From Parasphingorhabdus sp. SCSIO 66989 (GTDB taxonomy: Bacteria; Pseudomonadota; Alphaproteobacteria; Sphingomonadales; Sphingomonadaceae), in contig NZ_CP136594.1 in the NCBI RefSeq assembly GCF_032852305.1, forward strand, positions 2,455,501 to 2,519,500: a DNA stretch of 64,000 bases. Reading direction: 5' to 3'. The notes beneath the pieces were generated by a model. The model searched no databases and was not told the DNA's origin. It worked only from the letters and a program-made list of their open reading frames with translations. Made by a program: the position numbers and the translations under genes. This document shows positions 9,428 through 18,766 of the stretch, one piece after another (the stretch's first letter is position 1; the number at the start of each line of letters is the position of its first letter).

Positions 9428-11148
9428 CAGGCCAGTGCATCCTTATATTTGCGAGTCCAGCGGCGGCGCTCAAAGGCGATTGCGATGGCGCTGATCCCTA
9501 TCACAGCCGTCAGCGATGGCCAGAACATATCGCTCAGCCCGTCGACCAGACCGATAGGCGAGAACAGCAGATAAATCGCGACAATCGCCGCCACCAATAT
9601 GATCGATACCGGCCCGGCATAGCGCCATGGGGTGAGCTCGACCGGGTGGCGGATATTCTCATGCGCGATATCCACTCCGCCAAAACCCTTTGACAGCGCC
9701 GCCATAAAGCCGATCTCGATAAAGAACAGGATCGCATAGAGATGCACGAAATTGAGACCGGTATCGAGCGCGGGAATGAAGCGCAGCGCGCCATAGGCGG
9801 CGACATGGAACAGGATGACCGCTTTCGCCGCCCAAGGCGGCACGCCGCGCATAAACAGTCCGGCCAGCACAATCGCGATCACCGGGATGTTATAGAAGCC
9901 GCTGAAAATGCGTATGATCTGCCAAAGCCCTTCGGCGGCATTTTGCAGGAAGGGGGCAGCTATAAAACTGGCTACCGCGATAAACAGGCTGGCGATCTTG
10001 GCGGTCTTCACCAGCGTCGCGTCATCAACTTCGCCGCCACGCATGGGACCGTAGATGTCCAGCGCAAATAGCGTCGCGGCACTGTTGAGCAATGAATTGA
10101 ACGAGCTGAACACTGCACCCAGCAACACAGCGAGAAAGAAGCCGGACATCCAGCCGGGCAGAACATCGGCAACCAGTCGCGGATAGGCCTTATCCAGCCC
10201 GCCAATATCCGGGCCATAGAGATGGAATGCGATGATCCCCGGCAACAGCATCATCCCTGGCACCAACAGCTTGAGAAAGCCGGTGAGCAACACGCCCTTT
10301 TGCCCCTCCGCCAGTGACTTGGCGCCGAGGGTACGCTGGATGACATATTGGTTGGTGCCCCAATAGAACAGCGTCGCGAAGATCATGCCGGTAAACAAAG
10401 TCAGAAACGGCGTCGGGTCATCATTGCTGCCAATGGCGTTGAGCTTGTGAGTTTCGGTCGTAAAAACCGTTGTCGCGCCCTGGGTGAAGCTCCCCTCGCC
10501 CAGCGCGACAAGGCCGAAGATCGGCACCAGAAAGCCGATGATCAGCAGGCCAATGCCATTGATGGTATCCGAGACCGCCACCGCTTTCAGGCCACCGAAA
10601 ACCGCATAGGCGCCGCCGACACAGCCAATGACCAATATCACCGCAACCAGACTGGCCGTCGGTCCCAGCCCGGTCACGCCTTGAACATCAAACATGCCCA
10701 GCACTGCGAGCGCGCCCGAATAGAGCACCGAGGGTATCGTCACCAGACCATAGCCGAGCAGGAACAGCACCACGGTATAGCGTCGCACGCCTTCATCAAA
10801 CCGGCTGCTGAGAAACTCGGGCAGAGTGGTGTAGCCACCGGCGAGATAACGCGGCAGAAAGACCAGTGCCATGACAATGATGGCGAACCCTGCGGTCACT
10901 TCCCACGCCATGGCCGACATGTTGAAGGCATAGGCCGAGCCGTTAAGGCCGATAAGCTGCTCCGCCGAGAGATTGGTGAGCAGCATCGACCCGGCGATGA
11001 AAAGGCCCGTCAGGCCACGCCCGGCGAGGAAATAGCCGTCGCGATCCTCGGCGGTGCCGCGCGTCTTGAGCCAGGATAGCCACGCCACCAGCGCCATAAT
11101 CGCCGCCGCGCCGAACAGGGTCCAGAGATTATCGGCGGTCAATCCCAA
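9427..11148 (-). CDS. Sodium:solute symporter (SSS family)
   Basis: A 573-residue inner-membrane transporter with about 14 hydrophobic helices. The segments TNLSAEQLIGLNGSAY near residue 60 and FSGFYNIPVIAIVLAGLF near residue 400 are typical of the SglT-like sugar branch of the SSS/SLC5 family. Substrate is inferred only; sugars are most often assigned to this branch. It is first in a two-gene unit with the TauD-like dioxygenase. A GC-rich hairpin precedes it at 11,165-11,262. Confidence 0.88.
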   Translation of the reverse strand: MGLTADNLWTLFGAAAIMALVAWLSWLKTRGTAEDRDGYFLAGRGLTGLFIAGSMLLTNLSAEQLIGLNGSAYAFNMSAMAWEVTAGFAIIVMALVFLPRYLAGGYTTLPEFLSSRFDEGVRRYTVVLFLLGYGLVTIPSVLYSGALAVLGMFDVQGVTGLGPTASLVAVILVIGCVGGAYAVFGGLKAVAVSDTINGIGLLIIGFLVPIFGLVALGEGSFTQGATTVFTTETHKLNAIGSNDDPTPFLTLFTGMIFATLFYWGTNQYVIQRTLGAKSLAEGQKGVLLTGFLKLLVPGMMLLPGIIAFHLYGPDIGGLDKAYPRLVADVLPGWMSGFFLAVLLGAVFSSFNSLLNSAATLFALDIYGPMRGGEVDDATLVKTAKIASLFIAVASFIAAPFLQNAAEGLWQIIRIFSGFYNIPVIAIVLAGLFMRGVPPWAAKAVILFHVAAYGALRFIPALDTGLNFVHLYAILFFIEIGFMAALSKGFGGVDIAHENIRHPVELTPWRYAGPVSIILVAAIVAIYLLFSPIGLVDGLSDMFWPSLTAVIGISAIAIAFERRRWTRKYKDALA

Positions 11149-11164
11149 ACCCTTCCGATGTCAC

Positions 11165-11262
11165 CCCCGCGAGCCGAAGGCGACCGAAGGTCAACGCGGG
11201 GGTCCAGAGCGTCAAAGTGCGGCGCTTGAGGCTCTGGATACCCGCCTTCGCGGGTATGACGG
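11165..11262. repeat. Palindromic intergenic repeat
   Basis: Two GC-rich arms (CCCCGCGAGCC..GCGGGGG and ACCCGCCTTCGCGGGTATGA) flank an inner CCAGAGCGTC..GCTCTGG palindrome. The outer module is the same family as the GC-rich ends of the 27,690 and 52,490 repeats. It lies between the oxidoreductase gene and the symporter and could act as a terminator for the former. Confidence 0.65.
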
Positions 11263-11275
11263 TTAGTTTTTGCTA

Positions 11276-12526
11276 TCATGGTGTTTGCTGACCAAACGCC
11301 ACATCGGCAGCATCAATACCCGCCTTCTCCAGCATATCCGCAATCTCCACCGGCGCGCCGTTGGCAATGCTATTCTGCGCCGCAGCGCCGACGAGAAACG
11401 CCCAGAAGCCCTCGCGCGCTGTGGCGAGATCGGTTGGCTTGCCATCCAGCGCATTGATCAGCCGGTGATGCAGATGCCAGCTTGCACCGCCATGACCACT
11501 TTGTTCGATCCAGCGCGGATAGCTCGGCTCGATATGCACCCGGCGTCCGGCATCGCCCTGCACAATATCGAGAGTGTTTCTGAACTGATCATCCCCATTG
11601 GGGTCGGCATGCTCTTGCCCGCGCAGCTGGCCCTTATCCCCGGTGACCACAAGCTCCTCGCGGAAGTCGGGTGTCAGCATATTGAGCGTGAAGCTGCCAC
11701 GCAGACCACCCGCATAATCGATCAGCACATCGGCATTGTCGAGCATATCCGCCTGCTCGCCATCGCGCGCTAGATCGCGGAAATTGACGGCCTGTGATCC
11801 ACTGGCAAGGACGCGCTCCGGTGGCGCGCCGGTGATGCGGTGCATCAGGTCAAAATAGTGGCAGCATTTCTCGACCAGCGTGCCGCCCGAGCCGCTGTTG
11901 AACTTGTTCCACTGCCCCACCTTATCGAGAAAGGGCGGGCGGTATTCGGCTATGCGCAGCGTTTTGAGAGTGCCGATAGTGGCCGTGTCTGCCAGCCGAT
12001 CCAGTGCCTCGGCATAGAGCGCTTTGTAGCGATATTGCAGGCCAAGCTGGAACAGCGCCGGATGCGCCTCCGCCGCCTGCAGCATCGCAAAGGCATCTTC
12101 CAGCGTGGTTGCCATGGGCTTTTCCACCAGCATCGGCTTGCCGCTGGCGAGCAGAGGCTCCACCACTTGCCAATGCGAATGATTGGGGGTGGCGATAATC
12201 ACCAGATCGACCGCCGGGTCATTGGCAGCCGCTTCCGGGCTGTCATAGAGGGTTAGCGGCTGATCGCTGCCCAGACTATCATGCAGCCGCTGTGCTGCCG
12301 CAACGCTGGGCTTATGCGGATCATAAACGCCGATCACCCGCGCTTGCCCTTCCAGCGCCGTCACCCGCAGATGCTCCAGCCCCATGGTGCCGCAGCCGAT
12401 CAGTGCGAAATTATAGCGCGGTTCCTCGCGGCGCGAGAGATAGCGGTCCTCCTCGCTGACAAAATCCCATTTGCGGCTAGCGGTAAACTGGCGCAGCCTC
12501 AGGCCATCTTCATTGTCGCCAGCCAT
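11276..12526 (-). CDS. Gfo/Idh/MocA-family NAD(P)-dependent oxidoreductase
   Basis: A 416-residue protein with an N-terminal Rossmann fold (FALIGCGTMGLEHLRV, near residue 40) and the hallmark MLVEKPMATTLEDA segment with its catalytic EKP lysine near residue 135. A C-terminal alpha/beta substrate domain follows. Family members oxidise or reduce sugars and inositol-like compounds. About 35 residues precede the Rossmann fold, so an internal start is possible, though no good one is seen. It lies 5 bp downstream of gloB and is probably co-transcribed with it. Confidence 0.85.
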   Translation of the reverse strand: MAGDNEDGLRLRQFTASRKWDFVSEEDRYLSRREEPRYNFALIGCGTMGLEHLRVTALEGQARVIGVYDPHKPSVAAAQRLHDSLGSDQPLTLYDSPEAAANDPAVDLVIIATPNHSHWQVVEPLLASGKPMLVEKPMATTLEDAFAMLQAAEAHPALFQLGLQYRYKALYAEALDRLADTATIGTLKTLRIAEYRPPFLDKVGQWNKFNSGSGGTLVEKCCHYFDLMHRITGAPPERVLASGSQAVNFRDLARDGEQADMLDNADVLIDYAGGLRGSFTLNMLTPDFREELVVTGDKGQLRGQEHADPNGDDQFRNTLDIVQGDAGRRVHIEPSYPRWIEQSGHGGASWHLHHRLINALDGKPTDLATAREGFWAFLVGAAAQNSIANGAPVEIADMLEKAGIDAADVAFGQQTP

Positions 12527-12531
12527 AGACT

Positions 12532-13296
12532 TCAGAAATTATCCTTGGCGCTGCGGATCGCGGCGAAGGTGGCGACGGCATCGCCTTCATGCCCCATATG
12601 CGCCTGCATCGCCGCAACATCGGCGCGCAAAAATGGATTGGTATCCAGCTCGCGTGCCAGCGTTGTCGGCACCGTGGGCTTGTCTTCGGCACGCAACGCA
12701 TCAATGCGCGCGGAATATTCGGCAAGCGCCGCATTATCCGGATCGATATGCGTCGCAAAACGGGCATTGGCCTGGCTATACTCATGCGCGCAATAAAGCG
12801 TGGTGTTGTCCGGCAAATCGCGCAAGCGCAACATAGTCGACCACATCATTTCCGGTGTACCTTCAAACATCCGGCCACAGCCCAGCGCGAAAATGCTGTC
12901 GCCGACAAAGGCAATCTCGTTATCGGGCAGATGATAGGCGATATGGCCGAGCGTATGCCCCGAAACATCCATGACATGCGCCACATGATCGCCCAGCTTG
13001 ACCGTATCGCCCGGATCAACCTGATGATCATAGACCGGGATGCGTTCGCCATCGCCTCTGGGTGCGATGATGGTGCAGCCGGTTGCGTCCTTAACCGCCT
13101 GATTGCCGCCGGCATGATCGGGGTGCCAATGGGTGTTCCAGATATGGCTGATCGCCCAGCCCTTTATCTCGGCCTGTTTCAGAATTTCCTCGGCATCGGG
13201 CGTATCGATAACGGCGGTCTCGCCGCTGACATCATCGTGCAGCAAAAAGCCGTAATTGTCGCTGAGACAGGGGAATTGGTGAACATGAAGCGGCAT
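12532..13296 (-). CDS. gloB: Hydroxyacylglutathione hydrolase (glyoxalase II)
   Basis: A 254-residue metallo-beta-lactamase-fold enzyme that hydrolyses S-lactoylglutathione to lactate and glutathione in methylglyoxal detoxification. Metal ligands are present: NTHWHPDHAGGN near residue 55, SGHTLGHIAY near residue 113 and FVGDSIFALGCGR near residue 130. The C-terminal glutathione-binding domain has AHEYSQANARFA. I chose ATG 13296 because it gives the family-typical MPLHVHQFPCLSDNYGFLL start and has GAGGAG just upstream; a longer frame upstream looks non-coding. Confidence 0.95.
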   Translation of the reverse strand: MPLHVHQFPCLSDNYGFLLHDDVSGETAVIDTPDAEEILKQAEIKGWAISHIWNTHWHPDHAGGNQAVKDATGCTIIAPRGDGERIPVYDHQVDPGDTVKLGDHVAHVMDVSGHTLGHIAYHLPDNEIAFVGDSIFALGCGRMFEGTPEMMWSTMLRLRDLPDNTTLYCAHEYSQANARFATHIDPDNAALAEYSARIDALRAEDKPTVPTTLARELDTNPFLRADVAAMQAHMGHEGDAVATFAAIRSAKDNF

Positions 13297-13431
13297 GGCG
13301 CGGCTCCTCGCGGGTTTAGGGGCTGGTTTTGGAATATGCTTAGCATCTGCACCGCCACTGGCAAGGTGGTAGCAAAGAGGCCGAGCGCAAACCTCCCGTT
13401 CGCTTCGAGCGAATGTCATGAGATTCCAGCG

Positions 13432-13513
13432 CGTCATTGCGAGCGTAGCGAAGCAATCCAGAGCGTCTCGTACTGCTCTGGATTGCCGCGTCGCTTCGCT
13501 CCTCGCAATGACG
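13432..13513. repeat. Long inverted repeat (hairpin)
   Basis: A strong imperfect palindrome. The left arm runs CGTCATTGCGAGCGTAGCGA..CAATCCAGAG; the right arm, CTCTGGATTG..TCGCTTCGCTCCTCGCAATGACG, mirrors it across a loop of about 12 bases. This unit is of a type frequent in intergenic DNA of sphingomonads and other alphaproteobacteria. It separates gloB from the membrane protein gene at 13,551 and may terminate or stabilise transcripts. Confidence 0.8.
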
Positions 13514-13550
13514 TTTAAAAACGAACAGTTATGCCCTAAAGATGTAGCTC

Positions 13551-13892
13551 ATGAACCTTGCCGACAGACTGACCCGCTTCAGCCGCTGGACGCTGACGCA
13601 GCCGCTGGCGAAATTATTTGCCCTATCTATCCTGTTTCAGGCCGCATTGGTGGCCAGCCTTTACCTGCGCAATGATACGCTTTTCTATACCGGCGTAGTC
13701 GGCAGCTGGTGCCTGATCATCCTGTTCCTTGTGCGCCAGACCACGGCCATCGGCGATGAGATGCGCCGTCTTGAACCGGGTCAGCCGCAACCCGGCTATG
13801 GCAGGATCATAAGACTGCTGGCACCGTTTATGATCCACTTTGGCAGCTTCGCTATTCTCAGCACCATTGTTGGCCTCGCCTATCGTGCCTAA
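13551..13892 (+). CDS. Small membrane protein, function unknown
   Basis: A 113-residue protein with three predicted membrane helices (near residues 20-38, 46-63 and 88-110; for example LFALSILFQAALVASLYL) joined by short polar loops (MRRLEPGQPQPGYGR). No family recognised. It ends 48 bp before gcdH on the same strand, so co-transcription is possible. Confidence 0.7.
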   Translation: MNLADRLTRFSRWTLTQPLAKLFALSILFQAALVASLYLRNDTLFYTGVVGSWCLIILFLVRQTTAIGDEMRRLEPGQPQPGYGRIIRLLAPFMIHFGSFAILSTIVGLAYRA

Positions 13893-13940
13893 GATCAGAC
13901 AGATATTGAGTATGCGCCGCAACAGGCCTATTGAGCCGCC

Positions 13941-15134
13941 ATGGCACGCGAACAATTTATATCCTTCACCTGGGACGATCCCTTTCTTCTTGATGACCAG
14001 CTGACCGAAGAGGAACGGCTGATCCGCGACAGCGCGCATGGCTTTGCACAAAGCACGCTGCAACCGCGCGTGATTGACGCCTATCGTGAGGAAGTCGACG
14101 CGCCCGAGCTGTTCCCGATGATGGGCGAGGCCGGACTGCTCGGCGTTACCCTGTCCGAAGACTATGGCGGCGCGGGCGCCAATTATGTCTCCTATGGCCT
14201 GATCGCGCGCGAGGTGGAGCGCGTGGATAGCGGCTATCGCTCGATGATGTCGGTGCAGAGCTCGCTGGTGATCCACCCGATCAACAGCTTTGGCAGCGAA
14301 GAGCAGAAGCGCAAATATCTGCCCGGCCTGACTGCGGGCACGCTGATCGGCTGTTTTGGTCTCACCGAACCTGACGCCGGCTCCGATCCGGCGGGCATGA
14401 AAACCACCGCGAAAAAGACGGACGGCGGCTATGTCATTTCCGGTGCCAAAACATGGATCTCCAACGCGCCTTTTGCCGATGTGTTTGTCGTCTGGGCCAA
14501 GTCCGAAGCGCATGGTGGCGCTATTCGTGGCTTCATTCTGGAAAAAGGCATGAAGGGCCTCGAAGCGCCGAAGATCAAGGGCAAGCTGTCCTTACGCGCC
14601 TCGACCACCGGCATGATCCAGATGGATGAGATCGAGGTTGGCGAAGAGCAGCTGCTGCCCGATGTGCAGGGCCTTAAAGGGCCGTTTAGCTGCCTCAACC
14701 GGGCGCGCTATGGCATTAGCTGGGGCAGCATGGGCGCGGCGGAATTTTGCTGGCATGCGGCGCGGCAATATGGCCTGGACCGCAAGCAATTCGACCGACC
14801 ACTGGCGGCGACACAGCTTTACCAGAAAAAGCTCGCCGATATGCAGACCGAGATTGCGCTCGGCCTGCAAGCCTCGCTGCGCGTCGGGCGGTTAATGGAT
14901 GAAGGCCGGTTCGCGCCGGAAATGATTTCCATCGTCAAACGCAATAATTGCGGCAAGGCCCTCGATATTGCGCGCCAGGCCCGCGACATGCATGGCGGCA
15001 ACGGCATTTCCGAGGAATATCAAGTGATGCGCCATATGGTGAATCTGGAAACGGTGAACACCTATGAAGGCGCGCATGATGTCCACGCGCTGATCCTCGG
15101 CCGGGCACAGACGGGCATACAGGCCTTTTTCTGA
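13941..15134 (+). CDS. gcdH: Glutaryl-CoA dehydrogenase
   Basis: A 397-residue acyl-CoA dehydrogenase that oxidises and decarboxylates glutaryl-CoA to crotonyl-CoA in lysine/tryptophan breakdown. FAD-binding signatures [17 protein letters not shown] and [17 protein letters not shown] are present. The C-terminal [17 protein letters not shown] carries the catalytic glutamate in the context typical of glutaryl-CoA rather than short-chain enzymes. [18 protein letters not shown] is also characteristic. Length is as usual. A TetR gene follows 38 bp downstream. Confidence 0.93.
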   Translation: MAREQFISFTWDDPFLLDDQLTEEERLIRDSAHGFAQSTLQPRVIDAYREEVDAPELFPMMGEAGLLGVTLSEDYGGAGANYVSYGLIAREVERVDSGYRSMMSVQSSLVIHPINSFGSEEQKRKYLPGLTAGTLIGCFGLTEPDAGSDPAGMKTTAKKTDGGYVISGAKTWISNAPFADVFVVWAKSEAHGGAIRGFILEKGMKGLEAPKIKGKLSLRASTTGMIQMDEIEVGEEQLLPDVQGLKGPFSCLNRARYGISWGSMGAAEFCWHAARQYGLDRKQFDRPLAATQLYQKKLADMQTEIALGLQASLRVGRLMDEGRFAPEMISIVKRNNCGKALDIARQARDMHGGNGISEEYQVMRHMVNLETVNTYEGAHDVHALILGRAQTGIQAFF

Positions 15135-15172
15135 GGCTGTCCGGCGGGGCTGGTCTCTGCTAGGCATTGGCA

Positions 15173-15727
15173 ATGGCACAGCAAGAGGCTCCCAAACAAA
15201 CCGAAAAGCGCAGCGCAAAGGTCGATGCCATGGTCGATGCCATGGCGGACTTTGTGCTGGAAAACGGGCTGACCGCCGCCAGCCTGCGGCCATTGGCTAA
15301 AGCCGCGGGCACCAGCGACCGGATGCTGCTCTATTATTTCGCCGATAAGCATGAGCTAATGGCCGCGATATTGGAGCGGGTTGCCGATCGTATGGTGGCG
15401 ATGCTCGATGCGATTGCCGATAGCGAACCGATGTCGCCCGATGCGCTGTTGACCGCGCTGATGCCGCTGCTCTCCAGCGATCTGGCATGGCCCTTTATGC
15501 GCATCTGGATTGCGCTCGCCAGTGAGGGCGCCAATGGCGACAGCAATGCGCAGAATGTCGGCAAAAGGCTGGGTCAGCGTTTTCTTAAATGGGGCAAAGG
15601 CCGTTTGATCGGGGCCGATGAGGCGGAGCGACACAAGGAAGCGAGCCGGATGCTGGTGATGATCGAGGGCCAGGTAATGCTCAAGGCGCTGGGATTGGAG
15701 CAGATCGGCAAGGATGCGCTGGGGTAA
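15173..15727 (+). CDS. TetR-family transcriptional regulator
   Basis: A 184-residue protein with an N-terminal helix-turn-helix (LRPLAKAAGTSDRMLLYYFA, about residues 40-60) and an all-helical ligand/dimer domain. ATG 15173 was chosen over a TTG two codons earlier. It lies just after gcdH on the same strand, so it may control that gene, but the ligand and operator are unknown. Confidence 0.85.
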   Translation: MAQQEAPKQTEKRSAKVDAMVDAMADFVLENGLTAASLRPLAKAAGTSDRMLLYYFADKHELMAAILERVADRMVAMLDAIADSEPMSPDALLTALMPLLSSDLAWPFMRIWIALASEGANGDSNAQNVGKRLGQRFLKWGKGRLIGADEAERHKEASRMLVMIEGQVMLKALGLEQIGKDALG

Positions 15728-15738
15728 AGTTTCGTTTC

Positions 15739-15965
15739 ACGCGAAGCACGCAAAGATTTTCAAGCGGTCGTTTTGGACTGCCGACTCTTTGCGCCTTTGC
15801 GTCTTTGCGTGAGCAATAAATAAGCCCCTCCCCTTCAGGGGAGGGGTTGGGGTGGGGGCGTTCCACAGGCACCGCGCAAGTGGATATCCCCCACCCCGCT
15901 GCGACTAACCGCCTTCGCTAAAGCTACGGCGCTAAGTCTCGCTGCCCCTCCCCTAAAGGCGGAGG
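15739..15965. repeat. Two intergenic inverted repeats in tandem
   Basis: The first unit (15,739-15,812) has arms CACGCGAAGCACGCAAAGA and a mirrored CTTTGCGTCTTTGCGTG. The second (15,822-15,965) has CCCCTCCCCTTCAGGGGAGG at one end and CCCCTCCCCTAAAGGCGGAG at the other, with a GGGGTGGGGG / CCCCCACCCC inner pair. Both families recur elsewhere in the window. No gene is present. Confidence 0.7.
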
Positions 15966-15967
15966 GG

Positions 15968-16381
15968 CTAATTCGCCCGACGATCCAGCAAAAACCCGAG
16001 CGCTATCGCCACCCCTGCGCCCCATAGGATGCTGGCTCCCGATATGGCGACAATCTCGACTGTCTCGCCATAAAGCTGCGGCAGCCATGTCAGTGCCATG
16101 CCGTCGCACAGCGCAGCGGCGGCAGTTGCTATCGCAAGCGCAGGCCCAAGTTGGCCGGACTGTATCGAAGCGACCATGCGGATCAGATAAACAAACGGCA
16201 CCGTGCCCGGAATGACCAGCGCATAGAGCAGCGCCATATTGCCCTGTTCAAGCAGGTCCGCCTGGCCGAGAAACCGCAACAAAAGCGCAGCGGCGAACCA
16301 CAAAATCACCCCCATGATGATGCTGATACTGATCTGCTTGGCAGACAAGCGCGGCGCGGCATAGAGCTGGGCATGAGTCAT
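15968..16381 (-). CDS. DUF5367-type small membrane protein
   Basis: A 137-residue protein with four hydrophobic segments (for example ISIIMGVILWFAAALLLRFL and LLYALVIPGTVPFVYLIRMV) resembling the uncharacterised DUF5367 family. ATG 16381 is preferred because AAGGAGA sits at good distance upstream, giving MTHAQLYAAPRL. Function is unknown. It is convergent with the TetR gene, with the repeat block between them. Confidence 0.7.
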   Translation of the reverse strand: MTHAQLYAAPRLSAKQISISIIMGVILWFAAALLLRFLGQADLLEQGNMALLYALVIPGTVPFVYLIRMVASIQSGQLGPALAIATAAAALCDGMALTWLPQLYGETVEIVAISGASILWGAGVAIALGFLLDRRAN

Positions 16382-16465
16382 AATGGTCTCCTTGGAAGTG
16401 ACCATTAGCATCAGAATGTAGCGGTCGCTACATAAAATTGTGCTCTAGAGACTTAGATAATATAT

Positions 16466-17410
16466 TCAGACCCTTAAACCTGATAACGGGTCAATCCCGG
16501 CCATGATATTGAGGTTCTGCACCGCCGCGCCGCCAGCCCCTTTGCCGAGATTATCCAGCACCGCCATCAGCCGCACCTGTGTGCCATCCGCCCGCGCAAA
16601 GACATGCAGCTTGAGGCCATCATATCCCGGCACACCCGAACGCAGCAGCAGCTCGCCCGGCGTCTCGCTCTCACCCAGAGGCGCAACGCTGACCAGCGGC
16701 GTCTCGGCATAGTGCGCCACCAGTTGTTCATGCAGTGCTTCCGGTTCAGCGACGCCCAAAGCGCCACCGATATGCAGCGGCACCTCAACCACCATACCGC
16801 GATAGGCAGGGATAACGGCGGGCGCGAATATCGGGTCTTGTGCCAGTCCCGCATGGACTTTCATTTCCGGCAGATGCTTGTGGCTGAGGTCGAGGCCATA
16901 GCCGCGATAAGCAATATCGGGCTCATCATCCTCGATCCGGGCTATAAGCGCCTTACCGCCCCCCGAATAGCCGGATACGGCGTTTACCGTGAACGGATAG
17001 TCAGCCGGTACAAGCCCAGCGCTGACCAAGGGAGCGACAAGCGCGAGAAAGCCTGTCGGGTAGCAACCCGGGTTACTGACAAAACGTGCGCTCGCAATCG
17101 CCTCCGCCTGGGCCGCAGACAGTTCGGAAAAGCCATAGGCCCAGTCGTTATGGACACGGTGTGCAGTGGACGCATCGATAATGCGAGTTGTCCCATCGGC
17201 AACCATCGCCACCGCCTCGCGCGCTGCATCATCAGGCAGGCAGAGAATGGCGATATCTGCGGCATGCAACGCCTCTTTGCGCTTGGCGGCATCGCGGCGG
17301 TCCGCATCATCCAGCGCCAGCAAAGTGACATCATTGCGCTGCTCAAGCCGCTGCCGGATCTCCAGCCCGGTTGTCCCTGCCCCGCCATCGATAAATATAG
17401 TTACGCCCAT
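16466..17410 (-). CDS. argC: N-acetyl-gamma-glutamyl-phosphate reductase, short type
   Basis: A 314-residue NADPH-dependent enzyme of arginine synthesis that reduces N-acetylglutamyl-phosphate to the semialdehyde. The N-terminus MGVTIFIDGGAGTTGLEIRQ is the nucleotide-binding loop. FVSNPGCYPTGFLALVAPLV near residue 110 contains the catalytic cysteine. Length and sequence match the shorter type-2 ArgC. It overlaps the end of the NlpC/P60 gene by 10 bp, so the two are coupled. The other arginine gene in this window, argG, is 17 kb away. Confidence 0.93.
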   Translation of the reverse strand: MGVTIFIDGGAGTTGLEIRQRLEQRNDVTLLALDDADRRDAAKRKEALHAADIAILCLPDDAAREAVAMVADGTTRIIDASTAHRVHNDWAYGFSELSAAQAEAIASARFVSNPGCYPTGFLALVAPLVSAGLVPADYPFTVNAVSGYSGGGKALIARIEDDEPDIAYRGYGLDLSHKHLPEMKVHAGLAQDPIFAPAVIPAYRGMVVEVPLHIGGALGVAEPEALHEQLVAHYAETPLVSVAPLGESETPGELLLRSGVPGYDGLKLHVFARADGTQVRLMAVLDNLGKGAGGAAVQNLNIMAGIDPLSGLRV

Positions 17411-18345
17411 GTCAGTCGCTTTCTTGCGGTAATCGGGCGGTTGTCTCCACCCGTATAAGGCCTTGCCACGACATCCTCCAGCCTGTCCACCGACACGCAC
17501 ATGGCAGTGCTGTTGGCATGGATGATATGCTCGCCATCGAGCATGATGCCAACATGGTGCGGGAAGAAGACCAGATCATTGCGCTGCAATGGCGCATCTT
17601 CCTCCAGCGCTTTGCCCAAGGCCGCTTCCTGCTGGTCACTGTCACGCGGCGATGTTACGCCCTTCAGCATCAACACAAGCTGCACCAACCCGGAACAGTC
17701 CAGCCCATCGCCGCCGCGCCCTCCCCAGAGATAGGGGGCATCAATCAGCGTCTCGGCAATAGTCGCAATATCTTCACCAGCTGTACCAATCGCAGCCAGG
17801 TGATGGCTCGGGAGATAACCATGTTCGCATTTGCTAAAGGCACCTTCCTCGCCTGCAATCGACAATTGCGACCCCATGGCAGGCCGCATCACCACCGGTG
17901 CCTTGAAATCGGGCTCGCTGAAGATCAGCGTAGCCCGCGCGCTGACGCTATGGGTTGCGGCAACAGTTCCGCGCGCCAAAGCCGATAACTCCACATAGCC
18001 GCAATAGCCATCATCCAGACAATAGCCCCAGCACCAGCCGCCAGCCATTTCCAACACCGCAAAGCCATCGCCAAGCCGCAGTTGCGACACCGCCTCGGCT
18101 GTCTGAGATGCGGTTTTGTGCAGCATTGCAGAGGCCATGACACAATGATGCGGCACCGCTGCAACATAGGATGACGCGAAAATCTTGCCCGCCAGCCCTA
18201 TGTCTGCGAGGTCGCCCCGCGCTGGGGTTATGCGTTTGTCATAGGCGGGCAATGGCCCGTTCAGGCCAAAGCGGGTGACCGGCTCGGCATCAGTGGTGGA
18301 CAATAATCCCGTTGTCGCGGGCAAAGGCGCTGCGTTCTGCTGCAT
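17401..18345 (-). CDS. NlpC/P60-family peptidase with N-terminal SH3-like region
   Basis: A 314-residue probable cell-wall hydrolase cleaving gamma-D-Glu-diaminopimelate or related peptide bonds. The catalytic cysteine is in GRGGDGLDCSGLVQLVLML near residue 215 and the histidine in PHHVGIMLDGEHIIHANS near residue 265. The N-terminal half looks like bacterial SH3 repeats (WCWGYCLDDGYCGYVEL). The start is uncertain: ATG 18345 lies inside the upstream MarR gene, and a TTG at 18303 would reduce that overlap. No signal peptide is evident from either start. Confidence 0.82.
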   Translation of the reverse strand: MQQNAAPLPATTGLLSTTDAEPVTRFGLNGPLPAYDKRITPARGDLADIGLAGKIFASSYVAAVPHHCVMASAMLHKTASQTAEAVSQLRLGDGFAVLEMAGGWCWGYCLDDGYCGYVELSALARGTVAATHSVSARATLIFSEPDFKAPVVMRPAMGSQLSIAGEEGAFSKCEHGYLPSHHLAAIGTAGEDIATIAETLIDAPYLWGGRGGDGLDCSGLVQLVLMLKGVTSPRDSDQQEAALGKALEEDAPLQRNDLVFFPHHVGIMLDGEHIIHANSTAMCVSVDRLEDVVARPYTGGDNRPITARKRLTWA

Positions 18346-18652
18346 TGTTGCCAAAATAATCCTCGAACTTGGCGAGGAATGCCCCTCCCCTGCTGGTGCC
18401 GACGATAAACACGTTGCGGCCATCCGCCTCGTCCGCCTGCCGCGCCAGAAAGCCCAAATTGGCGAGCTTGTCCAGAGCCCGTGTGATTACCGGTTTGGAA
18501 ACCGCAAGCGCCTCGGCCAGGCCGCGTACCGTGTGCGGCCCGGACGTATAATGCACCAGCAGCAGCACCGCCAATTGCCGGTTTGTAAGATCCGGCTCGG
18601 CCGCGCGTACATAGTTGACCAGGCCCTGCATCCACTGCGCTATCATCGTCAT
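18290..18652 (-). CDS. MarR-family transcriptional regulator
   Basis: A 120-residue winged-helix protein. LTNRQLAVLLLVHYTSGPHT followed by VRGLAEALAVSKPVITRALD is the usual MarR DNA-binding region, then a beta wing with DEADGRNVFIVGTSRGGAFL. ATG 18652 is taken; a TTG nine codons upstream is possible. Its 3' end overlaps the presumed start of the NlpC/P60 gene, giving a compact MarR-NlpC/P60-argC unit. Ligand unknown. Confidence 0.8.
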   Translation of the reverse strand: MTMIAQWMQGLVNYVRAAEPDLTNRQLAVLLLVHYTSGPHTVRGLAEALAVSKPVITRALDKLANLGFLARQADEADGRNVFIVGTSRGGAFLAKFEDYFGNNAAERSAFARDNGIIVHH

Positions 18653-18766
18653 TCTGTTATCCAAACCGTTAAGGCCCAATCGGCCATTTCATCAGAAGGT
18701 TCGGTCAAAGAGCGGTAATGGTTACATGGCGGTAATAACTTCTGCCCGTTCACGGGAAGGATAAGG

